From an uncultured Megasphaera sp. (GTDB taxonomy: Bacteria; Bacillota; Negativicutes; Veillonellales; Megasphaeraceae): a DNA stretch of 8,576 nt. Location: the NCBI GenBank assembly GCA_937895695.1, contig CALBLM010000316.1:1-8576 (forward strand). The letters run 5' to 3'. Below are positions 1 through 6,697 of this stretch, piece after piece. Numbering within the stretch: the stretch's first letter is position 1; each line of letters begins with the position of its first letter. Made by a program: the position numbers and the translations under genes. Below the pieces are notes generated by a model, which saw only the letters and a list, made by a program, of their open reading frames with translations, did no database searches and was not told the origin of the DNA.

Positions 1-134
1 GGAAACAATAAGGGAAAGCTCACCTGCGATAAATCCAGTGTTTTCAAGGGTTTGCGGAGAATTTAATAACAAAATATAACAGTTATTAAATCTCTTAAAA
101 CAGGTGAAATCTCAATCGTAATTTATCGGTATAT
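1..134. other. Unassigned leader region, no gene recognised
   Basis: No complete coding sequence is visible here. Two + strand frames are open from the window edge and stop after 21 and 25 codons (stops at 64-66 and 77-79). Two - strand frames are also open out through the window edge. None of these fragments gives a protein end that I recognise. The terminator just downstream (135-165) points rightwards, so a + strand gene or transcript ending near here is the likeliest reading. The only structure seen is the inverted repeat at 57-94. Confidence 0.4.
57..94. repeat. AT-rich inverted repeat (hairpin or operator-like)
   Basis: The arm ATTTAATAAC at 61-70 is matched exactly by GTTATTAAAT at 82-91, around an 11-base loop. 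Allowing one bulged base, the pairing extends outwards through GAGA (57-60) and TCTC (91-94). No T run follows, so it is not a standard intrinsic terminator. It could be a weak RNA hairpin at the 3' end of an upstream transcript, or a protein-binding dyad. The symmetry is seen directly; the role is unknown. Confidence 0.5.
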
Positions 135-165
135 AAAAAACGGCTTCTTCGGAAGTCGTTTTTTT
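135..165 (+). terminator. Intrinsic terminator with UUCG tetraloop, upstream of tig
   Basis: The stem CGGCTTC (141-147) pairs with GAAGTCG (152-158) with one G-U wobble, capped by the stable TTCG loop (148-151) closed by C-G. The stem is extended by A6 (135-140) against the T run, and T7 follows (159-165). It would end a + strand transcript entering from the left. The A run on the 5' side means it could also act on the opposite strand. It insulates the tig promoter from upstream transcription. Confidence 0.85.
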
Positions 166-190
166 ACCCGGCTGCAATGTTAAATATTTA

Positions 191-219
191 TTGTAAAATA
201 TGTAAACTTGTGGTATGAT
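191..219 (+). promoter_or_regulatory. Promoter of the tig-clpP-clpX unit (extended -10)
   Basis: A -35 element TTGTAA (191-196) and a -10 element TATGAT (214-219) are separated by 17 bases. The -10 is preceded by TG at 211-212, giving an extended -10 (TGG-TATGAT). A start near 226 would leave an untranslated leader of about 60 bases before tig. This is a vegetative sigma-A-type promoter. No CIRCE or CtsR box was seen around it, so heat-shock control of this clp unit is not evident. Confidence 0.7.
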
Positions 220-245
220 GTAGAGCGTAATGTGGTATTTTAGAG
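209..245 (+). repeat. Short imperfect direct repeat over the tig promoter and leader
   Basis: TGTGGTAT occurs at 209-216 and again at 231-238, 22 bases apart. Each copy is followed by TAGAG (221-225 and 241-245) after 4 and 2 bases respectively. The first copy includes the start of the -10 element; the second lies in the predicted 5' leader. A spacing of about two helical turns would suit a dimeric regulator, but chance or a small local duplication is equally possible. Confidence 0.35.
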
Positions 246-267
246 ATAATTTAGGGCTGTGGCCCAT

Positions 268-274
268 AAGGAGG
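268..274 (+). promoter_or_regulatory. Ribosome binding site of tig, deciding the start
   Basis: AAGGAGG lies 11 bases before the ATG at 286. An in-frame GTG at 259 lies upstream of this site and has none of its own, so the extra nine residues it would add are rejected. Confidence 0.8.
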
Positions 275-285
275 ACATACTTAGA

Positions 286-1638
286 ATGAACGTAACAGTT
301 AATGAAGTAGACCAACACAAAGTAACCCTGCATATTGAAGTACCTGCAAAGGATGCTTCCAAAGCAGCTGCAGCAGCATGCAAAAATTTAGCAGGTAAAG
401 TAAACATCCCGGGCTTCCGTAAAGGCAAAGCACCGCGCATGGTGTTGGAAAGCTTCTTGGGCAAAGATGCTGTCAAACAGGAAGTTTTTGAAGCAATTGC
501 CAATAAAGCATATAGCGATGCATTACAGGAAAAAAATATTGTTCCTGTAACAGAACCGGAAATCAAAGTAATTTGCGATGAAAAAGGCAAAGACGTTGTA
601 TTTGAAGCAACGATTACTAAAAAACCGGAAGTAAAACTCGGTGAATACAAAGGCATTAAAGCAGCGAAAGACGAAGTTGCTGTTAGCGATGAAGATGTAT
701 CCAAAGAATTAGCTAATCTTCAGAAACAGCATGCTAAGATGGTAGTTGCACCAGAAGGTACTGAAATTGCAAAAGACGATTTTGCCGTTATTGATTTCAA
801 AGGTACCGTTGATGGTGTTGCATTCGAAGGCGGCGAAGGCAAATCCTATCCCCTTCAGATTGGTTCCGGCAGCTTTATTCCTGGCTTTGAAGATCAGTTG
901 ATTGGCTGCAAAGCAGGCGATGAAAAAGATGTCAAAGTAACATTCCCAGAAGATTACTTTGAAAAATCCTTAGCTGGCAAAGAAGCTGTATTTGCTGTTA
1001 AAGTAAATGATGTAAAACGCAGCGAATTACCGGCTATTAACGATGAATTTGCTAAAGAAGCAGGCAAATTTGACAGCGTTGATGAATTAAAAGCAGATAT
1101 CCGTAAACGTTTGGAATCTAAAGCATCTTTCCAGGCTTTGGAAAAATACAATGCTGAAATCATTAAAACAGCTGTAAATAATGCAGAAGTAGATATTCCG
1201 CAGGTCATGATTGATGATAAAATCGATCAGATGATCGAAGAACTTTCCATGAAATTGGAAACACAGCACATGAATATTGATGATTACCTCAAATACATGG
1301 GTCAGGATATGGATAAATTGAAAGAACAGTATGCTGAACCAGCTAAAGAAAATGTAAAGATGGATCTTGTCCTGGAAGCTATTGCTAAAGCTGAAAATAT
1401 TGAAGTTAAAGATATTGATTTACAGGCTGAAATCATTACAATGGCTCAGAATTTCGGTGCTGATCCCAAAGAAGTATACAAGATTATTATGAAAGAACAT
1501 CGCGTTCCGATGCTTGTTCAGTCTGTTGGCCGTAAAAAAGCAGCAAGCTTTATTCTGAAAAATGCTGTTAACACAAATGAAAAAGCTGACGAACCTAAAG
1601 TAGAACAGGTAAAGGCTGAAGAAAAACCGGAAGCGTAA
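286..1638 (+). CDS. tig: Trigger factor (ribosome-associated chaperone and prolyl isomerase)
   Basis: Trigger factor docks at the ribosomal exit tunnel and shields nascent polypeptides in the cytoplasm. The 450-residue product has the full family architecture. The N-terminal ribosome-binding domain (about 1-120) carries the signature loop GFRKGKAP at 43-50. An FKBP-like prolyl isomerase domain spans about 163-248 (FAVIDFKGTVDGV at 166-178, then the PGF segment at 199-201). The helical C-terminal arm domain runs from about 249 to 430. It ends in a charged Lys/Glu tail, a little longer than usual. The ATG at 286 is chosen because AAGGAGG precedes it and the protein then begins MNVTVNEVD, as expected for the family. 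It is first in the unit with clpP, whose start lies 18 bases after the stop. Identification is firm. Confidence 0.97.
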   Translation: MNVTVNEVDQHKVTLHIEVPAKDASKAAAAACKNLAGKVNIPGFRKGKAPRMVLESFLGKDAVKQEVFEAIANKAYSDALQEKNIVPVTEPEIKVICDEKGKDVVFEATITKKPEVKLGEYKGIKAAKDEVAVSDEDVSKELANLQKQHAKMVVAPEGTEIAKDDFAVIDFKGTVDGVAFEGGEGKSYPLQIGSGSFIPGFEDQLIGCKAGDEKDVKVTFPEDYFEKSLAGKEAVFAVKVNDVKRSELPAINDEFAKEAGKFDSVDELKADIRKRLESKASFQALEKYNAEIIKTAVNNAEVDIPQVMIDDKIDQMIEELSMKLETQHMNIDDYLKYMGQDMDKLKEQYAEPAKENVKMDLVLEAIAKAENIEVKDIDLQAEIITMAQNFGADPKEVYKIIMKEHRVPMLVQSVGRKKAASFILKNAVNTNEKADEPKVEQVKAEEKPEA

Positions 1639-1656
1639 TCTCCGGAGGTGTTTGTT

Positions 1657-2253
1657 ATGAGTATGTATGTTCCTATTGTCGTAGAACAAACGGCACAGGG
1701 GGAACGAAGCTACGATATTTATTCTCGCTTGCTCAAAGACCGCATTGTTTTTTTAGGCGGTGCTATTGATGATACCGTAGCGAATATCGTTACAGCGCAA
1801 CTCTTGTTTTTAGAAGCAGATGATCCTGATAAGGATATTCATCTATATATTAATAGCCCCGGCGGTGTGGTTACTGCCGGTATGGCTATTTATGATACAA
1901 TGCAGTACATAAAACCTGATGTATCGACGATTTGTATTGGTTCTGCAGCCAGCATGGCTTCGGTACTGCTGACTGCCGGTGCCAAGGGAAAACGGTTTGC
2001 CCTTCCTCATTCACAAGTAATGATCCACCAGCCCTTAGGCGGTGTACAAGGCCAGGCTACAGAGATTGAAATTCATGCCCGTGAAATTTTACGTATGCGT
2101 AAAGAATTAAACGGTATCTTGTCTACACATACAGGACAGCCATTAGAGGTTATCCAAAAAGATACGGAACGGGATAATTTCATGACAGCAGAAGAAGCGA
2201 AAGCCTATGGTCTTATCGATGAAATCCTTATCCGTCCTCATGACGTGAAATGA
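1657..2253 (+). CDS. clpP: ATP-dependent Clp protease, proteolytic subunit ClpP
   Basis: ClpP is the serine peptidase that forms the double-heptamer barrel and degrades proteins fed in by ClpX or a similar unfoldase in the cytoplasm. The 198-residue product has the catalytic triad aligned with Bacillus ClpP: Ser99 in GSAASMAS (95-102), His124 in MIHQPLGG, and Asp173 in TERDNF. The motif YINSPGG (64-70) and the head-domain block QGQATEIEI (131-139) are intact. The N-terminus is short, with little or no propeptide, as in Bacillus. The start is the ATG at 1657, six bases after GGAGGTG (1644-1650). A GTG at 1648 overlaps that ribosome binding site and is rejected. It ends with tandem stops (TGA TAG), 24 bases before the clpX start. 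No CtsR box is seen upstream, so it is probably transcribed from the tig promoter. Confidence 0.97.
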   Translation: MSMYVPIVVEQTAQGERSYDIYSRLLKDRIVFLGGAIDDTVANIVTAQLLFLEADDPDKDIHLYINSPGGVVTAGMAIYDTMQYIKPDVSTICIGSAASMASVLLTAGAKGKRFALPHSQVMIHQPLGGVQGQATEIEIHAREILRMRKELNGILSTHTGQPLEVIQKDTERDNFMTAEEAKAYGLIDEILIRPHDVK

Positions 2254-2277
2254 TAGGAAGGACAGGAGGAAGACGTA

Positions 2278-3504
2278 GTGAAAGATAAAAATGATGAACC
2301 AAGATGCAGTTTTTGCGGCCGTCCACAAAGCGAAGTTCAGAAACTGATTGCTGGTCCAGGCGTATATATTTGTGATGAATGCGTTGCTGTAGCAGAACAT
2401 ATTTTGGAAGAAGAAAAACAGGAAACGGCTTCTTCTGAATTCAAACTGAAAGAGTTGCCAACACCGCGTCAGATAAAAGAAACGCTGGATGAATACGTTA
2501 TTGGTCAGGAAGCAGCCAAAAAGACGTTGTCTGTTGCTGTCTATAATCATTACAAACGGTTGCAGACCAATAGTGTTGTAGAAGATGTAGAACTGCAGAA
2601 ATCGAACATCATCATGGTGGGTCCTACTGGCAGTGGTAAAACATTGTTGGCTCAGACATTGGCTCGTCTGCTCGATGTTCCTTTTGCAATCGCTGATGCA
2701 ACGAGTTTAACAGAAGCTGGATATGTAGGCGAAGATGTAGAAAACTGTTTGCTTAAGTTGATTCAAGCAGCAGATTATGATATTGCCAAAGCGGAACGCG
2801 GCATCGTCTATATTGATGAAATCGATAAAATTGCCCGAAAATCAGAAAATCCGTCTATTACACGGGATGTATCTGGAGAAGGTGTGCAACAGGCTTTACT
2901 GAAAATATTGGAAGGAACTGTTGCCAGTGTACCGCCTCAGGGCGGCCGGAAGCACCCACATCAAGAAATGCTGCAAATTGATACGACTAATATTTTGTTC
3001 ATTTGCGGTGGTGCCTTTGATGGTATAGACAAAACCATTTTGAACCGGACAACGGATAAAAATATGGGATTTGGTGCTGATATTCATTCCAAAACGGAAC
3101 AGTCTATGGAAATGCTGCTTAAGGAAATTATTCCGACAGACTTGCAAAAATTCGGTTTGATTCCAGAATTGATTGGTCGTCTTCCCGTATTGGTTACATT
3201 AAATCCATTGGATGAAGAAGCCATGATACACATCTTAACAGAACCGAAGAATGCATTGGTCAAACAGTATCAGAAAATGATGAACATGGATCATGTAGAG
3301 TTGACCTTTACTCCGGAAGCACTGCAGGCGATTGCTAAAGAAGCATTACGTCGAAATACAGGTGCCCGTGGTCTTCGTTCTATCATTGAACGCATTATGC
3401 TGAATGTTATGTTTGATGTACCAAGCCGTACGGATGTAAAACAGTGTATCGTTACAGAAGACTGTGTCACAAAAGGAACGGAACCTGAACTGGTATTGAA
3501 ATAA
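2278..3504 (+). CDS. clpX: ATP-dependent Clp protease, ATP-binding subunit ClpX
   Basis: ClpX is the hexameric AAA+ unfoldase that recognises substrates, unfolds them and threads them into ClpP. The 408-residue product starts with a GTG codon seven bases after AGGAGGA (2264-2270). It has the four-cysteine zinc domain (Cys10, Cys13, Cys32, Cys35), Walker A GPTGSGKT (115-122), pore loop GYVG (148-151), Walker B IVYIDE (176-181), the RKH loop (224-226) and a sensor-2 region with GARGLR near the C-terminus. The ClpP-docking loop, usually IGF or LGF, reads MGF at 263-265, a conservative but less common form. Length is slightly below the 420-424 residues of E. coli and Bacillus ClpX. It lies directly after clpP, so the pair is expected to be co-made, and a terminator follows. 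Identification is firm. Confidence 0.97.
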   Translation: MKDKNDEPRCSFCGRPQSEVQKLIAGPGVYICDECVAVAEHILEEEKQETASSEFKLKELPTPRQIKETLDEYVIGQEAAKKTLSVAVYNHYKRLQTNSVVEDVELQKSNIIMVGPTGSGKTLLAQTLARLLDVPFAIADATSLTEAGYVGEDVENCLLKLIQAADYDIAKAERGIVYIDEIDKIARKSENPSITRDVSGEGVQQALLKILEGTVASVPPQGGRKHPHQEMLQIDTTNILFICGGAFDGIDKTILNRTTDKNMGFGADIHSKTEQSMEMLLKEIIPTDLQKFGLIPELIGRLPVLVTLNPLDEEAMIHILTEPKNALVKQYQKMMNMDHVELTFTPEALQAIAKEALRRNTGARGLRSIIERIMLNVMFDVPSRTDVKQCIVTEDCVTKGTEPELVLK

Positions 3505-3522
3505 GAAGAAGGATATAAAACG

Positions 3523-3563
3523 ATAAAACTCATTTCTCCTCGCCAGAAATGAGTTTTATTTTT
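3523..3563 (+). terminator. Intrinsic terminator between clpX and lon
   Basis: A 15-base perfect stem (3523-3537 with 3545-3559) contains the core ACTCATTTCT/AGAAATGAGT, with a 7-base loop CCTCGCC. It continues into a T-rich tract ending at 3563. It lies 18 bases after the clpX stop, and its 3' side ends only about 10 bases before the lon ribosome binding site. It should separate tig-clpP-clpX from lon-ysxC, or allow partial read-through. Confidence 0.85.
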
Positions 3564-3572
3564 AGATTAAAG

Positions 3573-3579
3573 AAGGTGA
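3573..3579 (+). promoter_or_regulatory. Ribosome binding site of lon, deciding the start
   Basis: AAGGTGA lies five bases before the ATG at 3585. An earlier in-frame ATG at 3549 falls inside the terminator stem and has no ribosome binding site, so it is rejected and the protein loses 12 spurious residues. Confidence 0.75.
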
Positions 3580-3584
3580 ATACT

Positions 3585-5900
3585 ATGGATGAAAACGCAA
3601 TTTTAGCAGTACCCTTTATTCCTTTGCGGGGTATTGTTGTTTATCCGAAACTAGTCAGCCATATTGATATAGGTCGGGATAAATCATTGGCAGCTGTCGA
3701 TTATGCCATGGAACATGACCGCATGTTAGTCGTTTCGACTCAAGTTAATGAAGATGTGGAAAATCCGGGGTTTGATGACGTATATCAAATGGGTACGCTT
3801 GTCAAGATACAGCAGCTGCTCCGTTTACCAGGCGGATTAATCCGTATTCTCGTAGACGGAATATCTCGTGTGCAGCTGCAGGGATTTTCTGAAAAAGAAG
3901 AGTATTTAGAAGTTGCTTGTGTAAAAGCTGCTGAAGTAAGTACTGATATTATTCATGAAGAAGCCATGCGACGTGTTCTCTTAAAACGCGTTCTTAATTG
4001 GCTAGATAATCTCCGTAATAGTGAAGAAATAAAAGAAAAAGCGCAGAGTATCGAAGAACCTGGTGTGTTGGCAGATTATATTGCCTCGCAGCTGCCTATT
4101 CGTATTGTTGTACGTCAGCAGATTTTGGAAACCATTGATATTAAAGCACGTTTGGAACGCCTAGCAGCTTTGATGGACACCGAATTAGAAATTACCGAAC
4201 TTGAATCTAAGCTAAACACGGAAGTTCGGGGAAAACTTGACAAGCAACAGAAAGAATACTACCTGCGTGAAAAAATAAAAGCAATTCATGAAGAACTCGG
4301 CGATAAAGTTGATAAAGATACAGAAATGCAGGAACTGCGGGAAAAAATCCGCAAAATGAAGCTGACTAAAAAAATAGAAGAAGTCCTGCTAAAGGAAGTA
4401 GATCGCTTGGATTCTATGCCGCCTATGATGGCGGAATCGGCCATTATACGTACGTATTTAGACTGGGCATTGGCATTGCCTTGGAAAAAGGAAACTAGAG
4501 ACCGTCTCGATTTAAATGAAGCCCAAAAAGTTTTGGATGAAGACCATTACGGGTTGAAAAAAGTCAAAGAGAGAATCATTGAATATTTGGCAGTCAAACA
4601 GTTGACACATAGTTTAAAGGGTCCTATTCTTTGCTTTGTAGGCCCTCCGGGAACCGGTAAGACGAGTATTGCCCGTTCTATTGCCAGAGCAATGAACCGC
4701 AAATATGTTCGTATTTCCCTGGGTGGGGTGCGAGACGAAGCTGAAATTAGAGGACATCGCCGTACCTACATTGGTGCCCTGCCAGGCCGAATCCTTTCCG
4801 GAATGAAACAGGCCGGTGTCAAAAATCCTGTATTCCTTCTTGACGAAGTAGATAAAATGACTTCAGATATGCGAGGAGATCCATCTGCGGCATTGCTAGA
4901 AGTATTGGATCCGGAACAAAACAACACGTTTAGTGACCATTTTTTGGAATTACCATTTGACTTATCAAAAGTATTTTGGATTACAACTGCCAATGTCATT
5001 GAAGATATTCCGCGACCACTTTTGGATCGTATGGAAATCATTGATTTTACTAGCTATACTGAAGAAGAAAAAGTACAGATTGCCAAACAGTATTTGGTAC
5101 CCAAACAAATCAAAGAAAATGGTTTGAAGGGAAATCAAGCACGCTTTTCTGACGCAGTATTGAAAACCATTATTCAAGGGTATACGAGAGAATCGGGCGT
5201 ACGTACGTTGGAAAAGACAATTGGCGCTGTATGCCGGAAAATCGGAACGTCTATATTGTTGAATACAGAAAAACCAATGACCGTTTCTGTTAAAAATTTG
5301 GAAACCTTATTAGGTCCTGTAAAGTTCTTATCAACACAAGTCAATAAAAAAGATGAAATCGGACTTGTTACGGGGCTTGCCTGGACACAGGTAGGCGGTG
5401 AAGTATTGGAAACGGAAGCTGTTGCAGTCAAGGGAAAAGGTCATTTAATGTTAACCGGTCAGCTTGGTGATGTGATGAAAGAATCAGCAGAAGCTGGTGT
5501 TACATATATTCGCAGCCGGGCACAAGCATTGGGACTACCTGAAGACTTTTATATGCAGTATGATTTCCATATCCATCTCCCCGAAGGAGCCATTCCAAAA
5601 GATGGGCCATCTGCGGGCATTACGATGGTAACTGCATTGGTATCCGCACTAACAGGTAAACCTGTTCATCATGATGTTGCCATGACAGGAGAAATTACAT
5701 TACGCGGCACGGTTCTTCCTATTGGAGGAGTAAAAGAAAAGGTTATTGCTGCTCATCGTGCAGGTATCAAAAAAATTCTTTTACCAGAAAAAAATAAACG
5801 GGATATGGTTGATGTACCGCAATCTGTAAAGGATGATGTGGAATTCGTTTTTGTACACCATATGGATGAAGTGCTGGCTCAGGCACTGGTGAATGCATAA
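3585..5900 (+). CDS. lon: ATP-dependent protease Lon (LonA type)
   Basis: Lon is a cytoplasmic hexameric AAA+ serine protease that removes misfolded proteins and short-lived regulators, with unfoldase and peptidase in one chain. The 771-residue product matches the usual LonA length. The substrate-binding N-domain (about 7-200) is followed by a charged coiled-coil region (about 200-280). The AAA+ module follows, with Walker A GPPGTGKT (353-360), Walker B FLLDEVDK (417-424) and a sensor-2 region TRESGVR (534-540). The C-terminal protease domain has the Ser-Lys dyad: Ser676 in PKDGPSAG and Lys719 in GGVKEK. Every key residue is present, so it should be active. The start at 3585 is set by AAGGTGA. 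It ends in TAATG, overlapping the ysxC start by one base, so the two are translationally coupled. I see no convincing promoter between the clpX terminator and this gene. Confidence 0.97.
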   Translation: MDENAILAVPFIPLRGIVVYPKLVSHIDIGRDKSLAAVDYAMEHDRMLVVSTQVNEDVENPGFDDVYQMGTLVKIQQLLRLPGGLIRILVDGISRVQLQGFSEKEEYLEVACVKAAEVSTDIIHEEAMRRVLLKRVLNWLDNLRNSEEIKEKAQSIEEPGVLADYIASQLPIRIVVRQQILETIDIKARLERLAALMDTELEITELESKLNTEVRGKLDKQQKEYYLREKIKAIHEELGDKVDKDTEMQELREKIRKMKLTKKIEEVLLKEVDRLDSMPPMMAESAIIRTYLDWALALPWKKETRDRLDLNEAQKVLDEDHYGLKKVKERIIEYLAVKQLTHSLKGPILCFVGPPGTGKTSIARSIARAMNRKYVRISLGGVRDEAEIRGHRRTYIGALPGRILSGMKQAGVKNPVFLLDEVDKMTSDMRGDPSAALLEVLDPEQNNTFSDHFLELPFDLSKVFWITTANVIEDIPRPLLDRMEIIDFTSYTEEEKVQIAKQYLVPKQIKENGLKGNQARFSDAVLKTIIQGYTRESGVRTLEKTIGAVCRKIGTSILLNTEKPMTVSVKNLETLLGPVKFLSTQVNKKDEIGLVTGLAWTQVGGEVLETEAVAVKGKGHLMLTGQLGDVMKESAEAGVTYIRSRAQALGLPEDFYMQYDFHIHLPEGAIPKDGPSAGITMVTALVSALTGKPVHHDVAMTGEITLRGTVLPIGGVKEKVIAAHRAGIKKILLPEKNKRDMVDVPQSVKDDVEFVFVHHMDEVLAQALVNA

Positions 5901-6529
5901 TGCCACAGGAACTGCAGATTATCAATGCGAAATATGTTGCATCCGCTGTACGAACTGATCAATATCCGACGGACGGATTGCCGGAAATCGCTTTTTTAGG
6001 TCGTTCTAATGTAGGAAAATCCAGTTTAATTAATTCATTATGTAATCAGCGCAATTTAGCTCGTGTCAGCGGTGAGCCGGGGAAAACCCAGACTATTAAT
6101 TATTTTCAATCAATGCTGCGGAGTCGAAATGAAGAAGGGGAAGAACGAAAGCCGTTCTTTCTTGTCGATTTGCCAGGATATGGTTTTGCTAGAACCGGTG
6201 GCAAGAAAAAGCAAATGTGGAGTGATTTTATTGGAGAATATGTTACACAATCTCCGCATTTAATTTTGCTTTGCTTACTCATTGATTTGCGCCATCCTGG
6301 TCTGGCCATTGACTGCCAGGCGTATGAATGGCTTTCTCGCCAAGGCGTACATATACAAATCATTGGTACCAAGGCAGATAAATTGTCTTCAAATGAAAAA
6401 CGAAAAAATATTGCTCAATTGAATAAAATATTTCCATCTGTATATGGAGCAGTTGCGTATTCTTCGCTAAAAAAAGATGGCCGAAATGCGTTGCTTTCCC
6501 ATGTATGGAATGCATTAGAAGAAGAATAA
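5900..6529 (+). CDS. ysxC: Ribosome biogenesis GTP-binding protein YsxC/YihA (EngB)
   Basis: This TRAFAC-class GTPase is required for late assembly of the 50S ribosomal subunit and is essential in many bacteria. The 209-residue product has the GTPase motifs in order: G1 GRSNVGKS (34-41), switch I/G2 GKTQTINYF (61-69), G3 DLPGYG (90-95), G4 TKAD (157-160) and a G5-like SSLKKDG (188-194). The start ATG overlaps the lon stop (TAATG) and lacks a strong ribosome binding site, which fits translational coupling. The lon-ysxC order is common in Firmicutes. Compared from memory with Bacillus YsxC, the stretch between switch I and G3 is about 11 residues longer and highly charged (SRNEEGEERK, 75-84). 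A terminator follows six bases after the stop. Confidence 0.95.
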   Translation: MPQELQIINAKYVASAVRTDQYPTDGLPEIAFLGRSNVGKSSLINSLCNQRNLARVSGEPGKTQTINYFQSMLRSRNEEGEERKPFFLVDLPGYGFARTGGKKKQMWSDFIGEYVTQSPHLILLCLLIDLRHPGLAIDCQAYEWLSRQGVHIQIIGTKADKLSSNEKRKNIAQLNKIFPSVYGAVAYSSLKKDGRNALLSHVWNALEEE

Positions 6530-6535
6530 TTCGCT

Positions 6536-6579
6536 AAAATCACTCAGTATACACATCGTGTATGCCGAGTGATTTTTTT
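6536..6579 (+). terminator. Strong intrinsic terminator after ysxC
   Basis: A 10-base outer stem AAAATCACTC (6536-6545) pairs with GAGTGATTTT (6567-6576). After one A-C mismatch the pairing continues through AGTATACAC/GTGTATGCC, closing on a 3-base loop at 6555-6557. A T run ends at 6579. It closes the lon-ysxC unit and isolates the next promoter. Confidence 0.9.
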
Positions 6580-6625
6580 AAGTAAACGTTTTTATAAGTA
6601 CTAAAAGACGATTTTTTGCAAATAC

Positions 6626-6654
6626 TGGAAAAAACAACATACTTTTGCTATAAT
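6626..6654 (+). promoter_or_regulatory. Promoter of the thioredoxin-like gene (extended -10)
   Basis: A consensus -10 TATAAT (6649-6654) is preceded by TG at 6646-6647, forming an extended -10. Seventeen bases upstream is a weaker -35, TGGAAA (6626-6631), matching four of six consensus bases. A start near 6661 gives a leader of roughly 37 bases. The sequence between the preceding terminator and this promoter is AT-rich, with no other structure seen. Confidence 0.7.
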
Positions 6655-6697
6655 AGATTTGGTGTATTTAGCTGACCATAGGAGGTAGAACATAAAT

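Noticed and set aside
1..66. C-terminal end of a mobile-element protein or an attachment site at the left edge
   Set aside because: The short fragments in the open frames match nothing I can name with confidence, and no repeat of this segment occurs elsewhere in the window.
259..285. Upstream GTG start for trigger factor adding nine residues
   Set aside because: AAGGAGG at 268-274 would lie inside the coding sequence. The ATG at 286 has the correct site before it and gives the family N-terminus.
240..704. A 154-codon open frame on the - strand opposite tig
   Set aside because: It lies wholly opposite a firmly identified gene, has no plausible ribosome binding site or recognisable domain, and its Ser/Ala/Leu-rich composition is the usual antisense shadow of a coding region.
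1560..1660. CtsR or CIRCE heat-shock operator before clpP
   Set aside because: Neither a GGTCAAA tandem nor a TTAGCACTC/GAGTGCTAA dyad was found here or in front of tig and lon on reading by eye.
3549..3584. Upstream ATG start for Lon inside the terminator
   Set aside because: No ribosome binding site precedes it, and it lies in the hairpin. AAGGTGA before 3585 and the family N-terminus favour the later ATG.
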